A stretch of DNA of 64,000 nt from Sapria himalayana (GCA_029783825.1 JAREIK010016265.1:1-64000), one strand, 5' to 3'. Shown: positions 13,626 to 26,400, counted from the stretch's first letter. Made by a program: numbers and translations. The notes: generated by a model not told the origin, from the letters alone.

Positions 13626-14535
13626 AAGTGTACAGATACAATATGTAACACACCAAATTTTCAGTCATATTATATTCAAATAAATTGGAAGCAATTTAGT
13701 ACCCATCCTATCCTTTCAGTAGTGGCACTCCCAGAGTGCAAATTTATGTTTTCAACACATTTATGAAAATAGCTTTCAATTAACTGAATTATTGGAGTGT
13801 ACCACTGTTTTAATGGAATTACATGAATGATTAAAGCAATAGTGCTTGAAATGTAGATACCGAAGTGTCATTTGTTAGATATGATCGAGTTAATCTTTCA
13901 TTTAAGCTACATGCTAATTTGCTATTTCTGTGCTCAGGAAACTTCTTTCATGGGCATGGCTAACCTGTCTTTGCTTTGTGCCAGAAATGATGATAAAATT
14001 AGTAACTAATAAGTTTCGGGTTGCGTTATCCATAATGTTGCTATGAAATTACATTATTAGAAATTTTTAATATTCATTATATTCATTCATCCATAGCAAT
14101 TGTTGCCTAGAAAATTATGTCTGTTTGATTTAGCTCAACTCCTTGTAGTGTTGCATAGGTTAATAATTGAGAGATTTTCTTCCCCTCGAGTAACAAAATG
14201 TGTTTGTTGAAATGCTCTTGGAAATTCTGTTTTTGTTTTTTGTAGTATACTGCTGGGAATTTCTTGGTTTCATCAAATCCACTAGTCATTTTTTAGGATC
14301 TTAGGATACCGGAATGAATGAAAAAAATCCATTTTTTACATGGTCCATGCTTACATATAAAAATCATTTCAGATTTAGAGTAGGCAAAGGATTAATATGG
14401 TCTTCTGAAATGTATAATGAAGCAAATGTGGTTAAATCAAACATCAAATGTTTCAGCTTTCTTGTCTCGGATTAATTTTGGTTGTTTTTTTTATTGTCTC
14501 TGTTTTTTTTTAGTTGGTTTTGTTCTTGTTTTCAG
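13626..14535 (+). other. Region upstream of the candidate membrane-protein exons
   Basis: An acceptor-like TGTGCTCAG at 13929-13937 precedes ETSFMGMANLSLLCARNDDK before stops. It could be a further exon, but I found no compatible donor or homologue. The minus frame at 14107-14289 has no recognisable content. Confidence 0.25.
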
Positions 14536-14613
14536 TTGGAGAGAGTATTCGGGGAGATTATTTTTCTGGAATTGAGGGCAGTTATAGGTGCAATCACCAT
14601 TACATGCCTCATG
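14536..14613 (+). CDS. Candidate exon 1 of an unrecognised membrane protein
   Basis: Between an excellent acceptor (TTGTTTTCAG) and a GTTTGT donor lie 26 open codons, LERVFGEIIFLELRAVIGAI then TITCLM. The second half is hydrophobic and would continue into VANLVGYVIGL of the next candidate exon as one membrane segment. Phase is 0 at both ends. I do not recognise the family. Support comes from splice sites, phase agreement and local GC rise, not from homology. Confidence 0.4.
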
Positions 14614-14999
14614 GTTTGTAATCTGCAAATTATTCACTATATTTTGAATTGTTGAGTTGTGTTAATGTTATTTGTTGATATTTTTTTATCAATTATTTTC
14701 TTACTATGCATGTATTATTTTGTTGATAAGAGCACACAATTTATGAGATGTCCAATTTTTTTTTATTATTTAGTATAGAGATTTAAGCCATAAAGAACAC
14801 CAAAATCTCGATCGGAAACTATGAAAAGATTAATATGCTCGTATAATTTATTAAATTATTAATGAAACTAACAAAAAAATTAAATACAAGATAATGCACT
14901 TAGATAATGGACAAAATGGATTGACGCAACTCACTTGTCGTGTGCTTCCATCTATAATAGAATAAATAAAAAGAAAAAAAAATATTCAATCAAATTGAA

Positions 15000-16510
15000 A
15001 TTATAGCACTTCCACTCAAATTGATATGTAAAGACTCAGAAGAATATGTTTGAAAGAAAGAAAGGTAAGTAGTTATTTTTAAGAACTTCATAAAATTATT
15101 TATTGACTGATTTACTATTTAAATATAAAATATGATAATAGTCTCATATTAAATTTTTTGCATGAGAATTAAATACTATATGTCTCATTGTTTGACTGTC
15201 ACAGTAAATAATAGTAAAAAATGAAACTAGATAATTGATCTAACATATCTTACAAGTACTTGTCATCTTTATTTATATTTTATCTTTAAACTAGATTTTC
15301 ATACAATTATATTTCTCTTACTTTCTCGAGAGACAATTTTACTTTCAAGAAGTACAAAAATTGATAGACCTCTTGTGAATGTTATTTTCTAACTTAAATT
15401 TGAATATCGATTATTATTATTTATAATCATTGAAAGTGATCTTAAGTATTAGAGACATCCTCATATATCATAGTTTATGAAAAATTATTTCTAGGTAAAT
15501 ATATTGAATAGAATCCGGAAAATGATTAACTATATTAGCCACATAAAATATATATAGTTTAGTGTTAGATAGTTAATTTTAATCATGATTCTTTCCAAAG
15601 TAATAGAGTCAACTAAAGAAGACACGTCAAACATGAAATTAATATCTGAGTTAATTTTAGTATTCAGAGTGCAACCCAGCAAGCTAACCTTTGAGTTTAT
15701 CAACCCTATATCTTCTTTATGATAATATAATATCTCTCTTAAAGTGGATCACTTATATATCAAGAAAATATATGAAACTTTCAAGATTTTTTTGAAATAA
15801 TGATTAAGAGTAGTTAATGAGTAGGAAAATTTCAATGCATCATCCCCATAATTAAAATATTATTCATGTACATAATAAGATAAATTATCATGATGTTAGA
15901 ACTTCATCAAAAAATAAAAACATATATATAATACACATATCTCAATCAAATACGGTAACTGATAATAAAAATTTCAAAACTCAGATGACTACTTTATATG
16001 CATCAAGATCATAATGAAGAATGATGTTTTTCACATCAAAATATTTTATCTTTCATCTATGATATAGTTTCACCAAAATAAGAATTTGGTCAAACGTCAT
16101 CTTAGACATTAGTGCGTTTGTATAATGTAATGCATACCAATTATCTAACTGAACTTTTTTGTCGCAAGTCTTGCTTTAAGGCAAGATTATTATTTGTCTA
16201 GATCATTATATGCTAACCAATTAATGTAGCTGACGGTGAAAATCTTAAAACTAAGGTGGCTACTTCATATTCTCTTCGTTATCAAGATCACCATGAAGAA
16301 AGATATTTTTCACATCTAATTATTCTTTCATCTATGAGATAGTGTCACTAAAATAAAAATTTGGTTGAATGTCATCTTAGGCATTATAGGGAAAGTATAA
16401 TGTAATACATACCAAATATCTGATTAAACTTATTTGTTGCAAGTGTCGCTTTAAGGTAAGATTGTTATATGTCTAGAGATTTCTATTTCTCACTTTTAGA
16501 TGTGATCATC
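15000..16510 (-). mobile_element. Decayed copia RT region, minus strand
   Basis: The plus-strand text (ATCATAATGAAGAATGATG, TTTTTCACATC, CACCAAAATAAGAATTTGGT) is the usual complement of copia RT around the catalytic domain. The 15530-15900 part is collinear with 1140-1560. No open frame remains. Confidence 0.55.
15957..16510. repeat. ~275-bp tandem duplication in copia RT
   Basis: AATTTGGT...GTCATCTTAG at 16083 recurs at 16359, and GCTTTAAGG at 16173 recurs at 16448. The unit is about 275 bp, with many substitutions since duplication. Confidence 0.75.
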
Positions 16511-17001
16511 ATAATATATTTTATTTTTCTACTAAATCTAAAAATTAGTATGTTTTTTTATTTCTTTCAAAAGACAAGTTTGTTTATAATAAATATATAG
16601 TAATCTATAATGAGTTTTCTCTTTGTACAAGCCGACAATCATCTTATAGAGTTGTTGATAGTTATTTTCGATACTAAGACTAATGACACTACATATTATT
16701 CAATAATATAGGCTGATTATTGAATCTATACAAAGATCCATAAAATTTTTTCACTATGATATTTATTAGAGAGAAATATAGAGAATTAATCGCTAATAAA
16801 GTAATATCAGATACTTCTTATCTTTTGAATATTATAGTTATTTTCATCATTTATTAACTAATGAGTAAAGCATCAAAAGTAATTATTTATTTTTTGTTAT
16901 CTTGGTATTAATGAGAAAGGATGAAAGAAGATGTATTTTTTTTTTATTATAATTTGAACATGGACAATAATCTTGTATTTCATCTATTTTGGTTGTTTCA
17001 G

Positions 17002-17077
17002 GTGGCAAACCTTGTTGGTTATGTTATTGGACTAACTGACATTAATTGGTTGTTTTCCAAATTTTTTACTGTCGATG
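17002..17077 (+). CDS. Candidate exon 2 of the unrecognised membrane protein
   Basis: The acceptor GGTTGTTTCAG precedes VANLVGYVIGLTDINWLFSK, then FFTVD, and one base of a glycine codon before GTAATA. The 25 codons plus one base fit the +2 phase of the next candidate exon exactly. VANLVGYVIGL is a plausible membrane helix. The exon and its upstream intron were copied in tandem about 251 bp downstream. Confidence 0.42.
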
Positions 17078-17253
17078 GTAATAATATTGAACTGTAATTA
17101 TTTATTAACTCATGAGTAAAGCATCAAAAGTAATTATTTATTTTTTGTTATCTTGGTATTAATGAGAAAGGATGAAAGAAGATGTATTTTTATTTGTATT
17201 ATAATATGAACATAGACAATAATCTTGTATTTCATCTATTTTGGTTGTTTCAG

Positions 17254-17335
17254 GTGGCGAACCTTGTTGGTTATGTTATCGGACTAACTGAAATTAATTT
17301 TTTGATACATTATAAATTATAATCTTGTATTTCAT
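17254..17335 (+). pseudogene. Broken tandem copy of candidate exon 2
   Basis: After a second copy of the TGTTTCAG acceptor the sequence reads VANLVGYVIGLTEINF and then runs into IHYKL and a stop. The 3' half of the exon is replaced by AT-rich sequence, and the ending TTTCATCGATG replaces TACTGTCGATG. It is part of the 251-bp tandem duplication and cannot be a functional exon. Confidence 0.5.
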
Positions 17336-17415
17336 CGATGATAATAATATTGAACCGTAAATTTTGATACTTTATAAACTGAAAATTTTTGTTGGGTGAT
17401 GCATTATGCTTACAG

Positions 17416-17465
17416 GAATGGAAGTGCTTGCCCTCATGCTCTTAAAATTTTATATTGGAACAAAG
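17416..17465 (+). CDS. Candidate exon 3 of the unrecognised membrane protein
   Basis: The acceptor GCTTACAG is followed by GA completing the glycine codon, then MEVLALMLLKFYIGTK and the donor GTTGCT. The joined product of the three exons is 68 residues: a hydrophobic run, then LTDINWLFSKFFTVDG, then a second hydrophobic run MEVLALMLLKFYIG. No later exon was identified. A block near 22513 (LMFHVRDAQKRKIYFIEL after TCACAG) is a weak candidate. Confidence 0.38.
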
Positions 17466-17959
17466 GTTGCTCGCTTTGGCATTTGATTATTGTTACGTTC
17501 TTTTTGTTTCAGCTTTGTTGAATTAAAATAACAAGTTACAAAAAAAAATTAAATAAATAGAATTATGTTAACTATGAAAAACAACTTGATCATAGCTTCA
17601 TATTTTATTTTTATATTAAATCTAAAAATAATTATTTTTATTTAGTTTTTCAATAGATATATTCCTTCAAAATAATAATATTTTATATGAATTTTTACAT
17701 CTTTACTGAGTGATATCCAACTCTAGTTAGAAAACTAACAAGTTGTGAATGCTCATGTTATTTGAAAGTGATTTTAAGATGAGTATTTTCTTTACATAGT
17801 AATTTGTGCAAATAACTTTTTTCATATAAATTTGTGATGAAAAGTTTATGAAATAAGTAAATATAAGTATGTAATTTATAATAATTAAATATCTTGATAA
17901 TTTTTATGATTTTTTGTCCATTAAAATTTATAAGGAGAAAATAATATGAAGAAAGATTT

Positions 17960-18570
17960 GTATCTGAGTCAAAAAGTGATTATGTTGGTTCACCCTCCGT
18001 AATCTGATCTCTATATGATGACTTTATTGAGATATAATTTCTCAAGACAAAGTCCATAAAAAATCTAACTAAATAACTTAATGAAATATAAGGGAAACCT
18101 AAAGACTTAAAATATAACTGAAAAATACATATCGAAACCCCCATGTTGGGTACTCCCGTCACAAAACATAAAGACAAAAATATTAAAATAAAATTGCAAT
18201 ATTCCACATAAAAATAGGTTGTAGATATATAGAATGCCAAGTTTGAAAGAAAGAGAAGTTAGTTGAGGTCTCATTTATGCCTTAATAAATATATCGGCTG
18301 GTTGATCTTCAATTGAAATTTAAATTATTGTAATAGTTGTATCCAAGATTTTCTCAATAAGAAATAAGTAATTTATTGTTATGCTATTCATTTGCTCAAA
18401 ATAGTGGATTGTATGTTATATGTCTTATTGTCTGATTATTTGTTAGTTTGAGATAATGATGAGTACCTTTAATTACTTATGCAAGTCATAGTTATGTGAG
18501 ACATAAGACACACTGAAGCACAAAAGTTATTTGGAGCCTTGAGACAAAAGATGTAATAAAGGCATGAACT
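17960..18570 (-). mobile_element. Decayed copia RNase H/LTR fragment, minus strand
   Basis: TTTATGCCTTAATAAATATA, then TCGGCTGGTTGATCTTC, is the complement of the copia ADIFTK...DQ region. TACCCAACATGGGGG (complement) at 18135-18165 matches the recurrent LTR start. Confidence 0.5.
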
Positions 18571-18768
18571 TTTTTTGATGTATATTTAACCTAATATATA
18601 TATAAAAGTTATATATTTTAAAAAATATTATTTATAATTCTTTTATAATTTATATTAATGAAATACAAACAATTAAAATATATCTTCCATAAAAATAAAA
18701 TTCAATTAGTGTTTTCCAACAAAAAAACGTATACAAAATTCTTAAATAAAATAATAAAATTTTAATAA

Positions 18769-18772
<4 letters not shown>

Positions 18773-18813
<41 letters not shown>
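18773..18813. repeat. (AT)n microsatellite
   Basis: About twenty AT units, followed by imperfect TGTATG/TATACATA sequence to about 18920. Confidence 0.95.
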
Positions 18814-18815
<2 letters not shown>

Positions 18816-19535
18816 GTGTGTGTATGTGTAGATGTACTTGTGTGTATATGTATAGGTATGAATATAGGTATATACATATGTATACATATATGTACATATT
18901 CATGCATATATGTGAAAAGTACAAAGATAACATTATCTCATTTTCTATATTCATTATAATATTGAATATTAATTGCATATGTACATATTTGTGATCGACT
19001 GCATAAAGATAACATCATCTCCTTGAATATGTACATATATCGACTCACACATATATGTAAATATTCAATATATTTATCTTGATGATGCCAAATATTAATT
19101 TTTATGATGTATATTATTATTGTTAGCTCATAGTAAGTTTTAAGGTTTTTTAGGCCTTATCCACTCATATTGTAGGGTTTATTTTTCGGTAAGGTATCGC
19201 TCTGATAACTTATTATGAATTATTGTAGATATTAAAGAATGCAATATTACATGATAAATAACATCATACAAGTATTTTCTTAAAAAATTAGCAAATGAAT
19301 TGAGATACTCTATAAGTTTAATACTTTCATCAAAATATTTAAAATAACATAAAAATAATATAAATAAGTAGATTGCAACAATAACTATTTGTTATTTATT
19401 ATATTTTCTACATTTATTACTTGTGTTATTATTGATATAATTAATAATAAAATATTTAGGACTCTTAATTACTATGATATTGATTTTAATAGTTTATTTT
19501 TATATCATGCTTAATATATTCTTAAATATTTGATT

Positions 19536-19536
19536 A

Positions 19537-19571
<35 letters not shown>
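19536..19571. repeat. (ATT)n microsatellite
   Basis: About twelve uninterrupted ATT units. Confidence 0.95.
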
Positions 19572-19573
<2 letters not shown>

Positions 19574-19659
19574 TGCTAGACAACTCAATGCTAATATAAT
19601 ATTATTTCTTATTGATATTTTGGATGATCAAAATATTTTTGATAACACTCTTCTTGGTT

Positions 19660-21780
19660 ATAAGCAAGATGGCTCATATGCATTATTTTTTATTATTTGA
19701 GAAGAGATGTGTCTAGCCTCACATTATCTTGATGGTTTATATCTCTCTCCTTTGTATCCTTCAAGGCTGATGAATTATATTTTAGAAGATTTTATATTTG
19801 TTTTTTTTTTCTTTTTCTAGCAGCGTCACAAGACATCGAGTCCCTGAGTGCTGAGGATTTCCTAATAAAGTTCTTTATTTTATTGATTTTTCTTAATTGA
19901 TGTTCTTGTTTGGTTAAATTTATTGAATTTGGGTAGTAATGAGAATGTGAGGCTAGACACCTCTCTTCTCAAGTACAGAAAGAGATTCATTCAAATTGTT
20001 GATCAGTCTTTTGGCAAGTCGGATGATCTGATTTAAACTACCTTCTTTTTCTGATTATGCTTTATGAGAAATAACAGTTATTCAAAGCATCATTTCATTT
20101 TGTTTGACCCCAAACTTTTTTTATCTTATAATAATTTATAGTTTTTATGAAAAATTTATTTTCTAATAGTAAAACATAAGAATTAGTATTTGGTATTTTT
20201 AAAAAAGTTAGTTGTCACTTGCAGATAAATATTTATATTGAAGACTAGTTGTGACGAAAGATAGATAGGCTTATAACCTGATTGGTGGCTAAACATTTTA
20301 TACAAACATATAAAGTGAATTATCAATATGATGTTATGATTTTTTTTTTCTTTTTGTTTATTTTTTTTGTTTAATTTTTTTTTTCATGTTATGATTAAAT
20401 TTGTCTTCATCAGTCTATAGTCAAGCATATGAGTAATGTATTCATTTGAGTGATAAATATTGAAAGAATATAATGATGTTATTCTCAAACTTTCTTACAT
20501 GTGTGAGAACCAAGCTGCCTAGAAATAGTCATACAATTGGATGTCTTAAATATCCCTTAAACTTATTCATAATTGATGTGGAACATGGAGTAAATGCCAT
20601 CGGATCCAACTTTCATTGTGGAATCTCATGTGTTCAATGTCAACCAAGTGGCTTACCCATTTTCTTGCTGAAAAAGAAAAATATAAGACAAATAGTACCT
20701 TTTTAATTTCGTCCATTCCATCTAGGTCAACCCAACTCAATTTAGTTTACCAAGAATGTCACTTCATTGTCCATGAAAGTGAATAGCCAAAAAAAAAAAA
20801 AAAGAAAAAAATATTTGAGCTTGGGGGCCAAAATGTTTTTCCAAAGTAGTGGTAGTAAGCCACTATAGAATGTATTTGCTACCATGTTGTGAAATTGTGA
20901 TAAGAGAGTTAATCCATCTCATTTTTTTTTTATAAATGAATGGGTACATGTATTTATGTTTAATGAAACTACTAGGAATACACTTATTTTACAATGGGCA
21001 CTCCTCTATAATGAAATTGATGTCTTATGAATGGTGTATCACATGTGATGATTTGAGTTGTGCTAGTGCTCTCGTAGATGCTCCCATGTATTGGGCTAGT
21101 GCTCTATAATGAAATTGCTGTCTTATGAATGGGGTACCACATATGATGTTTTGAGTTGTGCTAGTGCTCTCGTAGATGCTCCCGTGTATTGGGCTAGTGC
21201 TCAATAATGACATTCCTATCTTATATCATTAGAAGATTTTAGCATGTATTTTTTTTTTGTTTTTCATGAAGTGTCGCAAGATACTGAGTACTTGAGAGCT
21301 GAGGAATTTATAATGCGGGAATTCCTTTACTTATTGATTTGTCCTAATTAATATTTGTTTTTGGTCGAATTTATTAAGTCTGGGTAGTAATACTCCATGG
21401 TATGCACAGAGAGAGGATATTCCATTCAAATCGTTGATCAATCTTTTGTAATGTTAGAGGATCCTACAAATAATTTAATATATCTTGATTTGTCAAATAT
21501 TTTTTGTAAGAAATAACAATGTTATCCCCGTATCCCTTTTCATCTTGTTTTATCTGAATGGTGAATATGAGAAACTTATTTTCCTCTAGTAGAACATGAG
21601 AATTTGTATTTTGCCTTTTAAATAATGTTGTTACTAATTACAGGTAAATATTCATTATGAAGACTTGTGTGGCTAAAATTTTTATGCAAACATGCAAAGT
21701 TAATTATTTGTATGCTCTTGTACTCGTAAATTAAAATAGTTTATGCTGGGATTTTATTATCATTAGCAGCCCCTCATGGT
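19660..21780. repeat. Old duplicated block pair (19800-20340 and 21250-21720)
   Basis: Both copies contain GTCRCAAGA, TGAG(T/A)RCTGAGGA, GGGTAGTAAT, and TTCAAATYGTTGATCARTCTTTT, in the same order and orientation. Between them lies DNA with a 77-codon plus frame (20473-20706) of no recognisable family. The copies are too diverged to be recent. Confidence 0.6.
21008..21203. repeat. 98-bp tandem repeat, two copies
   Basis: ATAATGAAATTG at 21008 recurs at 21106, and ATAATGACATTC at 21204 starts a third. The copies share TGCTAGTGCTCTCGTAGATG and nearly all other positions. Confidence 0.92.
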
Positions 21781-22063
21781 AATTTATCATCAACTTGGTG
21801 TGAATTGAATTTTTTTTATGCAAATTATGAGGTATATATGGTAATTTATGCAAATAGTAGAGTTGTGTCATATTAGTTTTCAGATATGTTTTATGTTTTA
21901 TATGTTTGGTACCATGGTAAAGCGCCTACAACAAAAATGAGTTCATATCATTCATATTTTTATATGTTTTGCTTTTAGATATAAAGATTATATTTTCATA
22001 TTTTTTTACTTGGCACTATTTATTGGTTTTGTACTGGCCTAATATTTGGAGCATTCCCTATAG

Positions 22064-22084
22064 GTGTGTGTGTGTGTGTGTGTG
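22064..22084. repeat. (GT)n microsatellite
   Basis: About ten GT units followed by GAGCGCGTGTGAGCG. Confidence 0.95.
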
Positions 22085-22590
22085 AGCGCGTGTGAGCGTC
22101 ACCTTAGAGAAATATTGGTATCTAATTAATAATTTGGTACCTAAGACAATAACGGACATAAAAATTAATAAAATATGTGAAAAATGAGTTGTCAAATTAA
22201 TAATTTGGTATCTAATTATTGGTGTGTTGTTGTGTCTCAAAGTGTTAATTGAAATAAGAAAATTTATAAAAAAGTATGAGCAAATATCATAATATAAAAT
22301 ATTAAAAAAAACAATTTTTATTCATTCTGATCTGATAATGTGATCTTGTGTTGTACCAATATACTAATACATCAAGCGCATAACCATAAAATCACAAAAT
22401 ATGGTAAGTAATTTTGAAAATTTATTTTTCATTTTTTGGGCCTAGGGGTAAGCTTCTAATGAGTCTTTGTTAGTTATAGAATTTGTAGCTGCCAGCCTTC
22501 TTGTCTCACAGCTTATGTTTCATGTTCGTGATGCCCAAAAGAGGAAGATCTATTTTATTGAATTGGATGTGGTTGTTCATTTGTTTTTTT

Positions 22591-22916
22591 TTTTCTATTG
22601 AGACTTGTAATATTTTCATTCTTTCAAGTTTCGTTAAGATTGCTAATGTTATTATTGGGAAGTTTGATGTGCTGGCACTTGTTGGTTTTGAGAAACTAAT
22701 GCTTGGATGCTCTTTTTGGATATATTTTCTATTCCGAAACTACTACTTTATTTTTTTCTATTGAGACTTATAATATTTTCATTATTTCAAGTTTCGTTAA
22801 GATTGCTAATGTTATGATTGGGAAGTTTGATGTGATGGCACTTGTTGGTTTTGAGAAACTAATGCTTGGATACTCTTTTTGGATATATTTAAATCAGTTT
22901 TATTAGATTTATATTC
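22591..22916. repeat. 163-bp tandem duplication
   Basis: CTATTGAGACTTGTAATATT at 22595 recurs at 22758. The copies stay nearly identical through GGGAAGTTTGATGTG, GGTTTTGAGAAACTAATGCT and TTTTTGGATATATT. The frames over it have no recognisable domain. Confidence 0.9.
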
Positions 22917-23366
22917 AAATAATAGTTGAATTTTTTTCACAATAAACAAACATGTTTCTAAAAACATTTCATTATTTAAAATACTAGTTCAAAATGATAT
23001 GATAAATACTAAATGAAAAAACATGTATTTGCTGAATGCTAACCAAAAAAATGTTTTGCAACATTGATTTATAGTAGTTGCTTTTGAAATCTTAGAAAAT
23101 ATAAGTTTGAATTATAGCAACTATAATGAATTGCTAGTGCATTTAAAGATTTATGCACACAAATAATCATATATATTGCAAACCAAAATTTTGTTTTGGA
23201 ACAATAATATATATTTTTAGATTTTGAATTCATCAAAAATAAAAATTTGAGTATAATATACAAACTTGGTGTTTTGAGAGGAATTGTTGTATTCGCATGT
23301 GTATTCTTTTTCACTCAATGAAAAAACATAAAAGCAGAAGATGACCAATGCGCAAGTAGTATGTAC

Positions 23367-23496
23367 CGAGTCGTTCAAACTGAAACACTTCCCCTATAGC
23401 AGCATTTTTAACTGATGGCACTGCAACTGCGCCAGAGAGGACCACCTTCGATTGTGCGTTCAGATCATTGATCCAATCATCCAGTTCTGCAGGATT
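23367..23496 (-). CDS. GlnRS exon j (PAELDDW to FQFERLG)
   Basis: This 130-bp exon reads [20 protein letters not shown], then [18 protein letters not shown], ending QFERL plus one base. Family homology stops exactly at CTCG/GTACAT, a usable donor, so a final exon encoding the C-terminal ~30 residues is expected downstream. Read through, the frame gives YYLRIGHL and then unrelated residues. I could not find the last exon between here and position 1. Confidence 0.92.
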
Positions 23497-26400
23497 CTGA
23501 ATATATATATATATATATATAAGTAAAACAATTTAAAAATAATAAGTTAAAAATAATAAGTTAAAAAAAAAAGATAAAAAAAAAATAAAAAAGCAAAAAA
23601 ATAAAAATAAAAAAGCAAAAAAATAAAAATAAAAAAAAAGATAAAAATGAAATAAAAAAACAAAAACAAAAACAAAAATAAAAATAAAATAAAATAAAAA
23701 ATAAATAAAAGGAAATACTTACATCAGAATTAAATAACTTGTCAAACAATCTGACTTCCACGTTAAAAGGATCAATTCTAGGGGATGGGGCAGCAACCCA
23801 GTGTAGAACACCCTGGATGAAAGAGATGAAACAGTAACCAACAAGAAACGATTCAAAAGAGCCATTAGAACATGGTCCCATAGGTTTGTTCATTTTTGAC
23901 TAAGATACTAATCACCTAGCAAGTTGATAATTTTCAAACCTAAAAATTATTGATAAATTTTCTACATTAATACGTATAGGCGTCAAGTGGGTCCGACGGC
24001 CCAAGTCCAACAGCACGAGGCTATAGACAGTCCAGAATCGTGCATGGGCCAGGCAGGTATTGGCCCATACCACAATTCATGGATGTTAGCCCAATAATCT
24101 TCCATGGACCAACCTCAACACAGTCTAAAGCCCGATGGAAACGTTCTAAAACATAAGCACCCGCCCACTTAGAGGTGTCAAACGGGCCGGCCCAGCACGG
24201 CACGGCCCGTTTTTCACGTGCCCAGCCGTGCTGCCGTGCCGTGCCGGGCACGGCACGGTTTTTTAAATTCGGGCACGGCACGGCCCGTGGGCACGGCAAG
24301 GCCGTGCCGTGCCATGCCGGCCCGCTCGGGCACGGGCGCACGGCAAGGCAGGGCAAACGGGGCGGGGCGGGTCGGGTCTGTTTGGACCCGACCCGCGGTC
24401 TTTTTACCGGGGGCGGGGCCCGGTTGGGTCACGAGTCACGACTCAGTGAGTCGTGACCGTGAGTCGTGACTCGTGAGTCGTGACTCGCGACTCACGAGTC
24501 ACGACTCAGGCACGCGGGCCGACGTGCCGTGCCAAGGCACGAGCCGTGCCGGGCCAGGCACGGCTAGGCTCGTGCCAGGCACGGCACGGCTCGTGCCGGG
24601 CACGGCCCGGCACGTGGTTTGTTCGGCCGGGCCCGGCACGGGCCCGGGCACGTTTTTTTATCGTGCCGGGCCGGCCCAGGCACGGCCGAACCGTGCCGTG
24701 CCTCGTGCCGGGCCGGGCCGGCCCGGCCCGTTTGACACCTCTACGCCCACTCAATTTCATTTTTTTTTTTAAATGACAGGTTAACTTGGACATAAATCCA
24801 ATAGCTGTTAGATTTTTGTCTATTAAAATATAATATAAAATTTAAAAAAATTATTATTTTAAATTTTCCATCGACCTAAAAATGATTCTAATCTAGTCCA
24901 AGTTGGCCTAGGTTAGTCGTGGAAGGAGCCAGGCAAGTTTTCATGCCTCCCTGTTCGTGCTGGTTTTAAGCAGATAAAACCCCATGGCATGGCTTGGCCC
25001 CGTAAATTGCTGCAACCAGCTAGAAAGCCATGTTGGGCCAAGTTCCCATTAAGTCATAGTGGCGAGACACGACCCAGATGGATCAACCATGTTGTGTCAT
25101 GCAGAGCAAAAATGGCCTGCCTGGGCTTCAAAAATTCAGGATGTGCCATTAAACTTCACTCCAGTGGCTAGGGGGACAGAAATTCAATGATTGTAGAGTT
25201 TATGCCCTTTTATATATTAAAAAAATCAAAAAAATCAAAAAAATAAAAAAATAAAAAAATAAAAAAATATAATTTTTTAATAAAAAGTTTAAATATAGAT
25301 TAAATATTTAAAATTTTTCATCCTCAGTTATATATCCATGCCCTTTCATTCTCAGTTCTATAGATTAAATATATATTGAATATTAAATATTTAAATTGAT
25401 TGTAGAGCTCTATGGGACTACGGCTCTAATATCCAATTACAGAATTGCGATTATGCTAACATCTAATAGTATCATAATCCAGAAATTTTTTTTAATTATT
25501 TATAAATATTAGTTAAGTATTTTCACATACTAACCAAAATATTAACTAATAACAAATAGTGAATATAATAATAATAAAATTAACATTAATTTAGATATTA
25601 TCATAATAACACCTATAAAATTATATTTTCTCATATGCCCAAAAAAATATAAAATAATAATTTCAGTTATTTGAATTTATTTTAAGATGATAAAAAAATA
25701 AAAATTTTATAGGTGTCGATGAAGAAAAATTACAATATACATATTGTTAAAAAAATATATACATATAAAAATATAGATGACACGAATCACCTAAAGAGAT
25801 TTGTCAATCTAGAGGTGTCAAACGGGACGTGCCGGGCCGGCCCGGCCCATTTTTGGTAAGCACGACCGTGCTTTCGTGCCCGGCACGGTTTATTCAGGGC
25901 AGGCCCAGCACGGCCCAGCGATAAAGTACCGTGCCGGATCATGCCCATACGGGCGGGCCTGGTTAAAAAATTTTTTTTTTTTATTTTTAAAAATTTAAAA
26001 TTTTGGATTAAACTATATATAAAATATATATATTATATTATATATTATTAATGGGTAAAAATTTTAAATTTATAACTTAAATTGTTAAATATAAATTATT
26101 AATAAAGTTTAATTTTTTTTTATTAATTTCTAATAAAATTAGATTTAATTTATTAGAATAAAATTATAAAGTTTTAAATGAAAAATTTAAACGCAAAAAT
26201 AAATTAAACAAAAAATTTTGTTAAAAAAATTACAAAGTCACAAAAACAAAAGCAACACAAATGTCCAATCAGCCAATAGATACCAAACCAAAACAAATAT
26301 AACGTAACGTAAATAAAAAAATTGTACAATCAATACAAAACATAAAAATCAAAAAGTAGAATTAAGAATAATAACACAAATCATTAATTGTGTCCGTGAC

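Larger units (their letters stand above)
16861..17340 (+). repeat. Tandem duplication, ~251-bp unit, spanning an exon
   Basis: The block beginning ATGAGTAAAGCATCAAAAGT at 16861 recurs at 17112. The copies stay close to identical through the intron and acceptor, then diverge inside the exon. Confidence 0.85.

Noticed and set aside
18742..18978. Tyrosine/isoleucine-rich minus-strand frame
   Set aside because: Translation of an (AT)n microsatellite and neighbouring TATACA repeats.
20473..20706. 77-codon plus frame with several cysteines
   Set aside because: No recognisable family, no compatible splice partners, and it lies within an old duplicated repeat region.
23561..23893. 110-codon minus frame as a separate gene
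   Set aside because: Only its first part is coding, as GlnRS exon i. The upstream methionine is intron sequence and the tail translates A-rich intron DNA.
24021..24793. Several 70-110-codon frames rich in A, R, P and G on both strands
   Set aside because: They arise from GGCACGG/CCGTGCC repeats in the GC-rich hAT, overlap in up to six frames, and contain no domain.
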